In this document: piece after piece, positions 49,496 through 61,073 of the stretch
Position numbering within the stretch: the first letter of the stretch is position 1
Layout of the letters: each line of letters begins with the position of its first letter
From: Norana najaformis
Taxonomy: Eukaryota; Annelida; Clitellata; Crassiclitellata; Hormogastridae
DNA length: 64,000 bases
NCBI GenBank assembly: GCA_964023275.1
Contig: OZ029916.1
Location: 25,868,953 to 25,932,952 of the forward strand
Reading direction: 5' to 3'
Program-made: the position numbers and the translations under genes
The notes under the pieces: generated by a model
What the model was told of the DNA's origin: nothing
What the model saw: the letters and a program-made list of their open reading frames with translations, nothing else
Database searches by the model: none

Positions 49496-49679
49496 TTGTG
49501 ATTGTCATTTACGAGACGTTACTTTAAGATGTGTCGTCGACTGTTGAGGCATCGAATCATCTGTTGTAAGGAGAAGCAGAAAATGATAAACACAGCTGAT
49601 GTCTGACTACAAACGTACGTGTTCATATACTTAATTGTCCATATTACACAATGGCATGCACATATGCATTCATGTTTAC

Positions 49680-49765
49680 GTGTGTATATATATGTATGTA
49701 TGTATATATGTATGTATATATATACAAAATTACACATACATATGTATCATATGCATATATATATG
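49680..49765 (+). repeat. TATG/TATA microsatellite
   Basis: TATATATGTATG units repeated with drift just downstream of the YWHAE stop. Confidence 0.75.
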
Positions 49766-50099
49766 TTTCATGTATACATTTAAATACATGGTTATGCATA
49801 CTATATGTATATTAGTGTATAGATGTTTAATCTTGCTGGATCTGATTTGTATGAAAAATTTTTAACTGATCATTATGTTTCGCGAGTAAGATGTCTATCT
49901 ACATTTTTAATGCTGATTACAAATATCTGATGTTGCATCCTATGTACTGTTTATGTATTTTGTTTTGAGGTCAAAGGAGAGTCTTGCAAATCTAACTGAA
50001 GCTTATGTTGGTAAATTCTAACCCATGCGTAGGTGTATTATTATATATTTATAACAGCTGTTGACATCACCGTACCTGTATGTATATGTCAGGAATGTA

Positions 50100-50510
50100 G
50101 CACTTTTTTATTTGTACTCGAGTAGTACTCAAGCCCCATTTTGAGTATTTGTACTTGAAACCCAAATACTTGTACTAGTACTTGTGTAATTGTAAAGAAA
50201 ACGGAAATTCTTATAGTGCTGCACAAATTCAGTATTGAGTTTTTATCTGTTTAAGCCTGCCTAGGCATTATCCAGAAGAAGCAGGTGCCATTAAATTATC
50301 TTTCAACATGCACATGGATTTTCCTGCAATGTAATCAAGTTTGCTTGCGTTGCAATTTGATATGAGAATTAGGTCAAGAAAATGCTGGTGTTTATATCGA
50401 GTCTACTTCTGACTAATTGTTGTCGACATCAAAGTACTGGTACTTGCCACTCAAGTACTTATATTGTACTCATACTTGCAATTTGAGGACTTTAAGCAAG
50501 CGAGTACATG
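50100..50510. mobile_element. Non-autonomous DNA transposon (MITE) candidate with GTACT-rich ends
   Basis: Both ends are dense in GTACT/AGTAC motifs in opposite senses. Left: TTTGTACTCGAGTAGTACTC, GAGTATTTGTACTTGAAACC, AATACTTGTACTAGTACTTG. Right: AAGTACTGGTACTTGCCACT, CAAGTACTTATATTGTACTC, ending AAGCAAGCGAGTAC. Roughly 230 bases of unrelated sequence lie between. Subterminal repeat arrays like this are usual for hAT-like MITEs. No transposase is present and a target-site duplication could not be fixed. Confidence 0.5.
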
Positions 50511-51424
50511 CACACACACACGCGTTAATGTGTGTATGTGCATGTACATGCTTATGGTACATGACTGATACATAGGTTGTATGCCATATGTGCATGCATT
50601 GTTTGTGTAACTGTGTATCATAATGTGTAAATGGTTAGTATTGCTACATAATTAATTGTAGGTGTTGTCTGTGGGTTGATTTTTACATGTTAAATATTTT
50701 GCTTTTTTATGCACGAGTTCTGTATCTGGTCAAACAGGAGATCAAAGTTCATTAGGTCCAGACTTTCTTCTCCTCTGGTGTTGTTGTTGATACTATTAAG
50801 GTTCTAGTTTGCTGTGGTGAAAGGGTAGAAGGAGAGGGAAGATATGGCCAAGGATTGGGACTAAGTGGAAGAATTATGTGAGGACAGGACATGGATAAAC
50901 TGAAAACAAAACGATGAAAGATGGGAAAAATGAGAGCGATGATAAAAGATCAAGAAAAGGAAGACTACGATAAAGGAGGATAAAAAAATTATGAGTATAG
51001 AAGCAGTGTTGATGTAAGATGTAGAGAATGTAAGGTAGATAGACATAACCAAGGGATGATGAAAAGATGAAAGAACTAAGAAGTCGTGATGTGTAGTTTT
51101 GATGTGGTTGGTTGAGTTTGACTCTGTTGGTGCTGCTTTTTCTGTGCAAAGTATTATCTGGCCCATCTCTCATGAGAGAAATGGTTAAAACACAAAGTTT
51201 GGAATGAGATGATGATGCTATAAAATGAATAGCTGGCGTCAATCGAACCCAGAAATTGCAGCTTACATTTGCTTGTTTTTTTGCCAGTTTTGGCTTTTAG
51301 ATGCATGAGCCATTGATCTTAAAGAATTTTTTCTTTCTAATTCGATTGTGAGCTTTTATTAAATTACATTTTAAAATTTATTCAGTGTCTGTACACAAAA
51401 AGCACTCAAAGTAACTGACTCTTC

Positions 51425-51600
51425 CACCGCTTCAATTGTAAACACCACCCGCTGTGGCCTTCTTGACTGTCTGCTTGCCTGACCCTTGGATCTTGCCTGA
51501 CCTTACCTGCCAATCGGTTTTGTTTTGACTGAGTGCTAGTTAGTGCAACTTAGCATTCCTGGGTGCAGAAGAAATCTAGAGATTATGATATGATTACAGT
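51425..51600 (+). repeat. LINE-like 3' end, family B
   Basis: Blocks GACTGTCTGCTTGCCTGACC, CTTGGATCTTGCCTGACC, TTTTGTTTTGACTGAGTGCT and AGAAATCTAGAGATTATGAT occur in family order, ending in an ATATGATTACAG tail. Confidence 0.7.
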
Positions 51601-54595
51601 TCATTTACTCACTGTTACTTCCAGCTTCTGTTGGATATGTTGCAAAATTTATGCTACGTGCTTCCCACATAGTTGCGGACAGTGAGAAGAAAACTAGCCG
51701 GAACTGCATTTGACCTCTTGCATCTACCTCTTACAGTTGATTTTGTAATTTCTTTTGCCATTTGCTACTTCAGTGCATATATATATATGAGAGGCGTTAA
51801 ACAACTGACTGGCACTATGAGCACAGAATTATTAATGCCACAGAGATTTGGAATATTTGGCATTCTTGTGAGACTGAGGAATAGCACTGAGACCTACATG
51901 TTATCTTTCATGTGTGAAGTTGTCGAGCTTTTACACCAAGATGTTTTATAAAAATTCATTGTAAATCAATATTACTAGTCAGTATGGCAGCTCATATTCA
52001 AGCTCAGTCTTTTTACCTAAGAGCAATTCTTGCCTAATAGTCTACCAGTAACAGTAAATTTAAGTGAATATTGTGTGGCGGATTAATTATTGCTGTAATT
52101 TTCCTTTAAAAGTTATCAGCCTGCAGGTGGAAGACATTTACCGAAGATTTCTCAGTGCTTTAAGATTTCAGTTCAGTAGAATCGGTTTGTGTTTGCCTAG
52201 CAGTGTGTGCTACTAAAGTGCATCTTTGTAATTCTGGTTTGTGCTGGTATTATTGAAAGGATCTTGCAAAGTCTTCTGACTTCTGGAGCTTTAGGTTTCT
52301 TTACATAAAGTTTGTTTTTTTGTAAACTTTTTGTGGTTCAACTATATTTAATAACGTTTATGAAAGACAATTTGCATTCTCTACATGTCTACTGACAGTA
52401 CTGTTACAGAACTCTAGAAGACAGTCTGCTTACTGAACTAAAAAAAATTTGTTTTGCAAACTTTTTATCTAACGAGTTTATCTCATAATTGGAATAACCC
52501 ATGAAAGTAATGCAAGTGTTGTGTTATCACTGAGAGTAATTCAGCAGTTTAGTCTTGAAAGGTACCTAAGCAGGTTGGTTAACCTCAGAATGCGGCTCTT
52601 CAGGTGGTCCAAGAGTTTTAATTTCAGTAGATCAAAATTTGGATTTTTATAGATGGATTTGATTTTGGTGTTTTTTGACAGCTGTCTTTGACGTGATCTC
52701 TAGATCTGTGAATTTTGCATTTTTTCGTCTAGTTTTTCTTTAGAATTCTAGAATTGTTGTTTATTGTCTAGTCTTGTCTGGACTTACATAGTCAGTGTTC
52801 TACCATCTTGTATTAATCTGTCATTTTGATTAGAGGTGTGCATAAGTATTCTCAGGTGGTCTAGAGAAGTTTTGGTAGTAGCTTAACAGAAGTATTGAAT
52901 CAAAACTAAAATTTTGCTATGAGTGTTTTGATATGATATTGAAAACAAAGCAAATCATGCATGTTTCATATTTAGTGCAATTCAGTTTTTCTGGAAGTTA
53001 TTCTGTATTTTAATATGACAATTGCACCATGATCATTTTAAAGTTTGTTTTAAAATGATATTTTTTAATAGATAAACAAGAATGTCTTAAATCAAGATGT
53101 TGACAAAAGCATAAATTTTGAAGTTTATTAAAGAGTAGGGAACATGGTGGGAAACGATATTCTGACTTCTGCACACCTCTTTTCATGACAAATAGTTATG
53201 ATAGAAAAATATGATAGAAAAATTTAAACCAAGTATGATTGTACTTCCTTTCTCACATTTGGCAATAAATCGGGTTTTCTCATCTAGATTTAGTTTTGAT
53301 TAATCTGCAGTTTTGTACTTTTATTGCAAAATTTAACATTTCTCATTTGTACATTTGTGTAGCATTGTGGAGTAAGACAAGCCGAGTTTATTGCATTGTG
53401 ATATCTCCTTGCCAAACTTAAACATTAGTGAACTAAAATGTTGCACACATTACAAGGAAACAGCTTGAAAAGTTGGCAAATAGAAATGCTTCATTTTAAG
53501 AAGCACTGCATGAAATACATGAAATTAATGTGTGGCACAGTTATATGGCATTTTTATCTTCTAAAGTTATTAATTGTCTTCATCTGGAAATTTTTCAAAT
53601 TAAATGATTCAAGTTAACATACAACATTTCTTGTAAAGGGCACATAATAAAACAGGAGCTGCTACAGTTTTTCTTTTAAAAATAATTGTGATTTTTTTCT
53701 TACCAAAAATAAGTCCTGCTTTAATAGTAGACAAAATTTTATATAATTTTTATTGTAACACACCAGGGCAGTCAAACTGCAGAGACAAAATTCTATATGA
53801 TGATTGCTGTAGTAGGTAGTAGCTGTAGTAGGCTGGGGCTCTCAAAATGTAATGTACTGATAATGGTGGTGTTTTAATACTTTATGATTAACTAATGTAG
53901 ACAAGTCTGATAATTGTTCTGTAATTAGTACATACTGGTGAATGCACATGGACTGTCAAACTATATACAGTATATGTAGGTCTTCTTGATTAAATGATTT
54001 AAAAATTATTTAATAAACAATAAGTCTGAAAGGAAATATGCAAATCCTGTAATGTTTTGTTTGAATTGTCTAGTGGCCAAAAATCTAGGCTAAGTGGATA
54101 AGAATAGATACAGTGTAGAATTTGGTTGGAGACATAAGTGAAAAAAGAATAGATAGAAAAGCACTTAAAAGTTTATAGTAATACAATGAATTGCCAACCA
54201 ATGATAAATGCGTAGTCCCTAAACATTTGTGAATGCAATACTAATAGAGTAAAAATCATAACATCCTATCTCTTGTCATTTGGAGTTCTGCATAGGGCAC
54301 TTGTCACTTTGCAGAGAAAGCTGGCTAACAACATACTACAAAACTAATAAATAAATTAAATGGTTAATGAATAACAACATAAACCTACAGATGAATTAAT
54401 GACTTTCAAGTCAGAAACGTGCAGCAATAAACACAAGAAAAATGTTGTCTCAAAAAATGAAGCAGGGTTTGTTAGGCATTCCAAGAAGATAACCTTGTTT
54501 AACAAACAGGCATATGTATACTGAAAATTAAAAACAGCACAATATAAAAGCAGCCTTGCTATCAAGTACGTATGCACTGGTCAATTTAGTTGTAA

Positions 54596-54965
54596 TTAAC
54601 TGGTTCCCTCCAACGGATTGTGATTAAATGATTCCATTCAAAGTATGTAATCTTTGCCGATTCCATCTAATGGATTGTGATATTAACTTTTCATCCAACG
54701 GATTCTGATCTTTACTGGTTCCATCCTATGGATTGTGATCTTAACTGGTTCAGTCCAATGGATTGATGAAATGGTTCTATCCAAACCATTGTGATCTTAA
54801 CTAAGTCCATTTAATATACACAAGATCTTGACTGGTTACATCCAACGGATTGCGATTAAACGGTTCCATCCTAAAGCATTGTGATCATAACTGATTCCCT
54901 CTCAAGGACTGCGATCTTAACTGATTTCATAAAAAGTTTTGTGATATTAAATGGTTACAAAAAAG
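54596..54965. repeat. 30-bp minisatellite, about 12 units
   Basis: A 30-base unit close to TGGTTCCATCCAACGGATTG plus TGATCTTAAC repeats about 12 times with 10-40% divergence. The best units lie at 54715-54745, 54835-54865 and 54865-54895; the outer ones decay. There is no conserved reading frame. It sits 2 kb past the VPS37 stop codon, in neither gene. Confidence 0.85.
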
Positions 54966-57047
54966 TACTCTGATTATGCGTGGAATGCAGTTCTACCACT
55001 TAGGCATCATGTCACAGAAAAATGCAAGGGTATCGATTAGCCATCTCTGTAATACATGTTAACTAATCTATTGCACGAACGTTGCTAAACCATGGTCCTT
55101 TTTGTGGTCCCCATTTGTGTGCGATAACAAAGCTTTACTCTCAATCAAAATTGATGAAAGACAGACTGATAATAAAGACGATTATATAAAAAAGGCAAAT
55201 GTTGTACTCTACATATTCTATCTGCCAACATCATGCCCAAATTCCTAAGCTTGAACTAGAGTTCCTAAAAGCTCAAATTCCACTTTTCTGACCATTTTAC
55301 TGGACAGTGTCTTTTGAGTTTAGAAGAAACCTCTTCTAGTTTAGGAAACAACTCAAATGACAAAGCCTCAGCAACAAATAATCTCAAAAAGTCTGCACCA
55401 AACAAATCTAAAATTCCAATACCAAAGTTAACATTAAGGAATTCAAATGTTAAAACAATCTGAGATTTTGAGGAACATTCAAATGTAATTATCTGGAGAT
55501 TGCACTGCAATTCGTCCAACATGAAAAGTTTAGCTCATATGCTGCACAACATCTCACTGTGTGTAGCAATGCAGTTCTGAGAATTCAGCTTTCAAAACCA
55601 GTTTACGAGATTTTCAATAATTTCTTTATATCCATTTCGTCGACAGTTTACCGAGAGAATCTAGAACCAGAAGCAGTGACTGAATCACTGATAAGAAAAA
55701 ACTCCTAGGTTTTCAAACAAGATCAAACTACAGATTTTAATACCTTCAAACAAAACTATCCCTGAATATCACCTCATGCATATAAATATCCTATGACCTG
55801 AACTCTTTTGCAAGCATCCTATCTAATGTCTGGCTATTCACCTCATTAAAATACTTTTTACAACACAAACAAACAAAAAATGTGAAATATCTTGGGTAAA
55901 ATATGAAAACAATAAGAAACAAAACAAGTCATTTCAAATCAATAGTGGTCATTTCCCGATTTATCATACTTTTAGAACCTGGCTCCGCAGATTCAGAAAA
56001 TAATTCTTGTCCTTGTCTTCTGCCCTTAGGGAGGTCCAAGAATCCAACAATGCCACTCTCAGATAATAATAGCAATAAAGAAAATAATAATATTAATAAC
56101 ACATCAGTGAACACTAACCATTCCAGAAAAATATGCAATTTCCAATTTTTGTAATCCTGAGGAATCATAAGTATTCCGGTATAATAATGCCAATGCCATA
56201 GCATTTCCAGGCACGTTCACTATTGTGGCGGAAGACAAGGCCTGATTTTCCAGATTTCAATTAACAAGTCCCAGCATAATGTTTTTCATGAGAGATTACA
56301 TTCACCTTGTGTAACATAATAATAATGATAGTTACTACTAATCTGTTTAATGATTATATATGGCAGATGATTACAATGAATACAAAAATCAGAATAGCCA
56401 GACAAAACTTCTTAACAGTGAAATCTTTGGCACATAGGATTTACACAAATTTGCTCTCACTCTACATCATTAATGTCATTAACAACTGAGGATAAGACTC
56501 AGAACTGAAGAAGTCATTTATTGGCTGGTTAGTTGTTACTGAAGTATAACCTTTCAGAAAGTTTGTTACAGGGAGTCACTGAATACTTTAAAAATTATAC
56601 CAGTCTAGCACTACTGCAACAAACAGAACACAATAAGCACAACATTTCCACAGCAAACCAGCATTCTTGTTTCAAAAGACATATAGATAGCTGTTGCCTA
56701 ACAGCAACAGCTGAAAGATCCTGCAGTAGAAATATTGTTGTCGATGCCAAAAGAGACTACTGCAAAGAAAAGGCAAGTTGCAGAGGCTAGCAACAGCTGT
56801 AATGATAGACAGATGCAACTTCATTGGATAGCAAAAGCTACCAGCTGCAATGTTGTCCGATTCTATCACCAATATTAGTCCAAAGCAATCAGCAAATACT
56901 TTTATGTCGTTAAACAATTTTCTTCATCTGTGAATGAAAAAACCTATAATCGGTTCAGGCAACAATGCATGTCGGTGATTTACATTGTTTTTCTGCACCC
57001 AAATGGAATGTACTCATTCCTGGTTAAGCTGGTTCTGTAGGTGTGGG
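54966..57047 (-). other. VPS37 3' UTR and intergenic DNA
   Basis: AT-rich sequence with no recognised exon. On the minus strand an AATAAA complement lies at 56517-56522, about 530 bases beyond the VPS37 stop, and is a reasonable polyadenylation signal for that gene. Nothing else is seen. Confidence 0.4.
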
Positions 57048-59721
57048 CTACATCTGCTGATACATGATCTCAAACAGTTTGTCAGCTTTCACCTTTTGCT
57101 GATACATATGGGCCCTCGTTGTCAAATATGAATCAACAAACTTTCCAACATCCAGTTTGCTGCTCAAAAGCTGTTCCGATAGAGCCTAACAAAGTAACAC
57201 ATTGTTCAAATGATCTGAATCACTTCAACATATCAGCTTTAAATACCAGTAAGCGGCACTTGGCCCAACGCTTTCTCTAAAGCAACAAGCAGTAACTAAT
57301 CTGAAATTAATTAAAACCTAATAATTTCTTTCATTAGAAAACAATTACCTCTAATGTGCAATTTTATATCAGCCAAATTAATCGTAAATTACCCATTTAT
57401 GATTATGATCACTGAAAAAGTTTGCAGCATGGATACCTCAGAGCATTCTTCCGTCTTAGCGGCTTCAGTTTCCAGAAGAGCCAGTAAGGTATCTAGTGAT
57501 GGCATCTGGTTTCCATGAGAATCTGTATCAGTTAAGGTAAAAAAATAATTAACATGCAGGGGCTTTAGTGTCAAGTAATACTAGTTCACCACCTCAGGTG
57601 TCCTATTGCTACAATGCTATGGTAGCCAATTGGTTAGAGTGCTTGGCTTGTAACACAGAGAGCATAGGTTTGAGCCTCCCCTGAGATGGTTACTGCCTAG
57701 GGACCTTGAGCAAGTACTTCACTCAAAATTCTTTAGGGCCATTGATTGATACTAAGTCATTAGACAGTGGTGCTTAATAAATGCAGAAATAATGCTATGA
57801 TCATGTTCACACCTCTGCCAAATGATACTACAACCTCACAACCTGCTTTGAGGATTTTCTAGAGCATGTGATTGGAGCGTTACCTTTGCCTCTTTAGCAG
57901 TGCTTTTTAATGAATTCAGGATAAAAAAGTTTGTGTCCTGAGTTCAACAATGACAATTTTAAATTAATTCATCAGTGAGAAGAGTTACCTCCTGATTCTG
58001 TCAATTAAAGATTCTTATCCTAAATCATTGTATTATTATAATTGCAATTATCAGAAAGAAGGATTAACTAAATTTTATGGGTAAGACACTTTAAATTCAA
58101 ACCAACAAGAACATTTTCAGCAGAAACCTTTAGCATTAAAACATTAAAAAAAATTTTTACAAAATTGTGATCATAAGCTCGAGTTTTCAACAGCTCCCAG
58201 TGAAAGCTGTTAGGGAAACCAGTTTATTCCCATGGTGCTCAGTCAAAACAAAATCGACAGGCAGGAAGGGTTCGGTTCCAGGTCAAGATCCAAGAGTCAG
58301 GCAGGCAGACAGTCAGTCGGCTGTGGTGGATGGTGTTTGGAATTGAACTGGAAAGTGAGATAAGGGGAAGAGGAAGAATCAGGATAGGATCTGATGGCAA
58401 ATGTACAGAACAAATTATTGGTCAACGAGTATAACTCCTTGACTGCAGAAAAAGTGCAGAAACAACAAAACAAATGTTCTTCTAAGCCATCAATTTCATT
58501 ACATAGCGTAAAACTTTGTATAAATGTGCCTCGCATTTATTGTACAAGTCGCTCTTAACCCCCAGGCAGCAACTGGAGACTGATGTCTAAAATAGGCTTT
58601 CATTTGTTTGCAGAAATAATTTTTTCCCTGGTAAATTACCTATTTGTGTTTTATTTTACCACAAATACCGCTAACTGCACCGATTTGTCTGCCATGATTA
58701 TGTGATATAATCGTAGCATACACGCCGACACCCAATATCTCCACCATACCAGTGCTAAAACAAGGCCCAGCATTTATTAGATACTGGCATTTAAAACAGG
58801 CCAGCATTTATTGCATAAATTGTTTTCACCCCAGCTGGAGGCTGTTGGAGACTGGCGTTTAATTGGGATCCTGTGCTTAAAAATATTTTACGGTATAATT
58901 ACTCAACCGTAATCTAAATAGATTTGTCATATATACTGAGAAAGACTTCCTCTTAAGAACAACTGAATAATTATCCTGGACTGGATTATGACTGATGGAT
59001 ACAGCAAGCTGAAAGCGGAATCCCAGTACAATGAACAGTGGTTCATTGGTTGTATTCATCTGGCAAAGGATTTGAACAAGATTCCTGAACAAAGGCAAAA
59101 AATCAGAGTAAACTATCAATCACATAACAGCTGATTTTACAGTACTTGCCTAGTTGGAACTTTTTCTTCTGGACACGTTTCAGTAACTCTTCCACCTGAC
59201 CATACGTTTCTGCCAAGAGGTTGCGATTCTGGATGAGCTTGTTTTCTTTGGACAAATTGTATTCTGCCAGACTTTTGTTGCTGATGATCAATGTTTGTTT
59301 GGTCTGCTCTATTTGCCTAACCTACAAATCATAGCGTTACAGTAACATAATGTCACATAAATAGATCCGTAATTTTAAATTTTGCATTCTAGCACCATGT
59401 TCATAAACTTTCTTTGCCTCTATTCTGTTAGCAGTTGTGAATAATTCTGAGGATTGTGCGTGATCAGGTCACAAGCATCTCAGTGACTTCCCCAAGCTGC
59501 TCCGTCCTTGTGGAAGTGCCACACAAAATAGCAATTACAATTAAGAATCCAGTTCTTACCAATTCCGAATCCTGTATTAGTTGTTGTAGTTTGTTTTCAT
59601 CATCCAGTAAACTCTGTAGCTCATCTTTCTGCAGATGCTCTAAGATGCCAACCGCACCTCTTTCATCTAGGGACAATTGTTCAAGGCCATTTGGAAGGCC
59701 ACTCACCAATGACTGACTCAT
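57048..59721 (-). CDS. VPS37B: ESCRT-I subunit VPS37 (VPS37B-like), 4 coding exons
   Basis: Subunit of ESCRT-I that pairs with TSG101 and VPS28 to sort ubiquitinated cargo into multivesicular bodies. Coding exons on the minus strand: 59721-59560, 59321-59150, 57522-57437, 57185-57048. They sum to 558 nt, 185 residues. The Mod(r) domain fills almost the whole protein: LQKDELQSLLDDENKL, SNKSLAEYNLSKENKL, PSLDTLLALLETEAAKTEE, KLDVGKFVDSYLTTRA. The Pro-rich C-terminal tail of vertebrate VPS37B/C is absent; the frame stops right after the last helix. Intron 2 is GC-AG. An acceptor at 59738 just before the start codon implies a non-coding first exon further upstream. Paralog letter is tentative. 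Confidence 0.9.
57619..57798 (+). repeat. tRNA-derived SINE, family C copy 2
   Basis: GGTAGCCAATTGGTTAGAGT then GCTTGGCTTGTAACACAG (A box and tRNA-Thr-like anticodon arm), a better B box than copy 1 (GGTTTGAGCCTCC), the body GGGACCTTGAGCAAGTACTT and CTAAGTCATTAGACAG, and the tail ATGCAGAAATAATG. Lies in VPS37 intron 2, antisense to the gene. Confidence 0.82.
58185..58420 (-). repeat. LINE-like 3' end, family B, in VPS37 intron 2
   Basis: The reverse strand holds CAGATCCTATCCTGATTCTT, CTGACTCTTGGATCTTGACC, GGAACCGAACCCTTCCTGCC and TTTTGTTTTGACTGAGCACC. It has the same strand as VPS37. The GATTAC tail is lost or decayed. Confidence 0.75.
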
Positions 59722-59737
59722 CTTCTCTGACACGTTT

Positions 59738-61073
59738 CTAACAGTTGCAAAATCATAAATAAAAAACTCAGTGCACTAAACCAATTGTACAGAAAGACAA
59801 AGTTAAACAGACATACTAATCCTAGCAATGTATACCGATTTATTTCCATTTTCTGTTTTCCATTTTCAAGATTTGTGTAGTATCATCTAAAAAAATGTTA
59901 ATGAATTATTCAGCCACAAATTTCTAAGGTGAGAAAATGATTGAAATGTTCATGAATTAATAGGAACTGGACTATTTGCTAAGGCAAAACAGACAGAGCA
60001 TACAAAAGGTGAAAAACAGAAAGATATTTGTCCGACATTGAAACAAATTGGCCAAAACATGGCATATTAAACGCAGTCGCTTCATAAAGATAAAGCTTTT
60101 CCAGCCTATTCACAGTCGCTCACTCAAAACCAAATCGATAGGCAAACTGAATTCGGTTCCAAGTCAAGATCCAAAAGTCAGGCAGAGAGACAGCGTGGCG
60201 ACTACAGTGGGTGATGTTTGGGATTGGAGCGGAAAGAGAGATAAGAAGAAAAGGAGTCAGGATAGGATCTGTGAAAAAGGAATGTTTCAGTTTTGAGTGA
60301 AAGCCAATGCAGAAATTGCAAGCGGTGAAGTAGGGACCTATATGTTAGTTCGTATGTTAAGACTGCTATTCCAAACGATTACTCATTTCACTACGTCTAT
60401 TATAATACCATATTTACTTACAGAAAATATTAGTTATTTGTCTAACAAACCGAGAAGTCTGTCAAAATTACGCTCGCGTACTAATTTTCAAAGTTTCAGA
60501 CCTACACATATCACACACAACATCAATCCGCAAGAAACCCTCAGCTACTGTAACAAGTGCCTAAGGCTCCGGCGGTCGTAACTCTGAAATCGTCCGAATA
60601 AAGTACAATAGAACATGGATCTCGAGACACTCAAAGATTGCAATTAGCATAAATGTTACTTTCACATCTTAAAATGTGTATAAATTTTACAATGTTATAC
60701 CTAATTTATAGTATTAGTCGGTCAAAAACTTGGCGTGAAGAAAGTAGTAAAATTACATTGAGAACAATGTTCGTCTTTCTGGCAAATTTAAGTTTTAATC
60801 TGCGTTGACAATTTCTTTAACTTCAAGTAGCACTATAATTCAGAAGATTAAGCTTGTGCACTGCAGTTTGATTTTGTTAATAACGAGAGGTTAAACCATA
60901 GGAATACTGTTTTTTTTGAATTTTGTATACATATTGTTACAAAGTTTACGAAAAAGAAGCGCATGAACAGGCGCACGTTACCAGATGTAATCAAGAACCA
61001 AAAGCAGAGCGTTGCTTTCTGCCTCGTTGAAATTAAAGTTTTGTTGATAAATTTTGTAGAGTTCTGTTTGAAA
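59738..61073. promoter_or_regulatory. Shared upstream region of divergent VPS37 and CD2BP2
   Basis: The two start codons face away from each other across 1.35 kb. No TATA box was convincing on either side. A family B LINE fragment occupies 60105-60300. The remaining sequence should contain both promoters and the VPS37 non-coding first exon. The arrangement would allow a bidirectional promoter, but this is inference from position. Confidence 0.35.
60105..60300 (-). repeat. LINE-like 3' end, family B, between VPS37 and CD2BP2
   Basis: Reverse strand blocks CAGATCCTATCCTGACTCCT, CTGACTTTTGGATCTTGACT, GGAACCGAATTCAGTTTGCC and TTTTGAGTGAGCGACTGTGA match the family order. Confidence 0.72.

Larger units (their letters stand above)
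49496..54595 (+). other. YWHAE: YWHAE 3' UTR and intergenic DNA
   Basis: AT- and T-rich sequence with no recognisable exon. AATAAA at 53264-53269 is a candidate polyadenylation signal, but I cannot say how far the 3' UTR extends. A TATG microsatellite, a MITE candidate and a LINE tail inside it are listed separately. A 92-codon plus-strand frame at 51673-51951 shows no family signature. Confidence 0.35.
57523..59149 (-). other. VPS37B: GC-AG intron (VPS37 intron 2)
   Basis: Minus-strand donor CAACTAG|GCAAGTACTG, acceptor TGATACAG. The phase 1 join gives KKKFQLDSHGNQMPSLDTLL, which aligns with vertebrate VPS37. The nearby GT, four bases on, leaves the wrong phase. Confidence 0.8.

Noticed and set aside
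51673..51951. 92-residue plus-strand frame
   Set aside because: No motif, no splice context, AT-rich codon use like the surrounding non-coding DNA.
54596..54965. 30-bp repeats read as a CRISPR array
   Set aside because: The units are contiguous without spacers, diverge strongly, and the DNA is from an animal.
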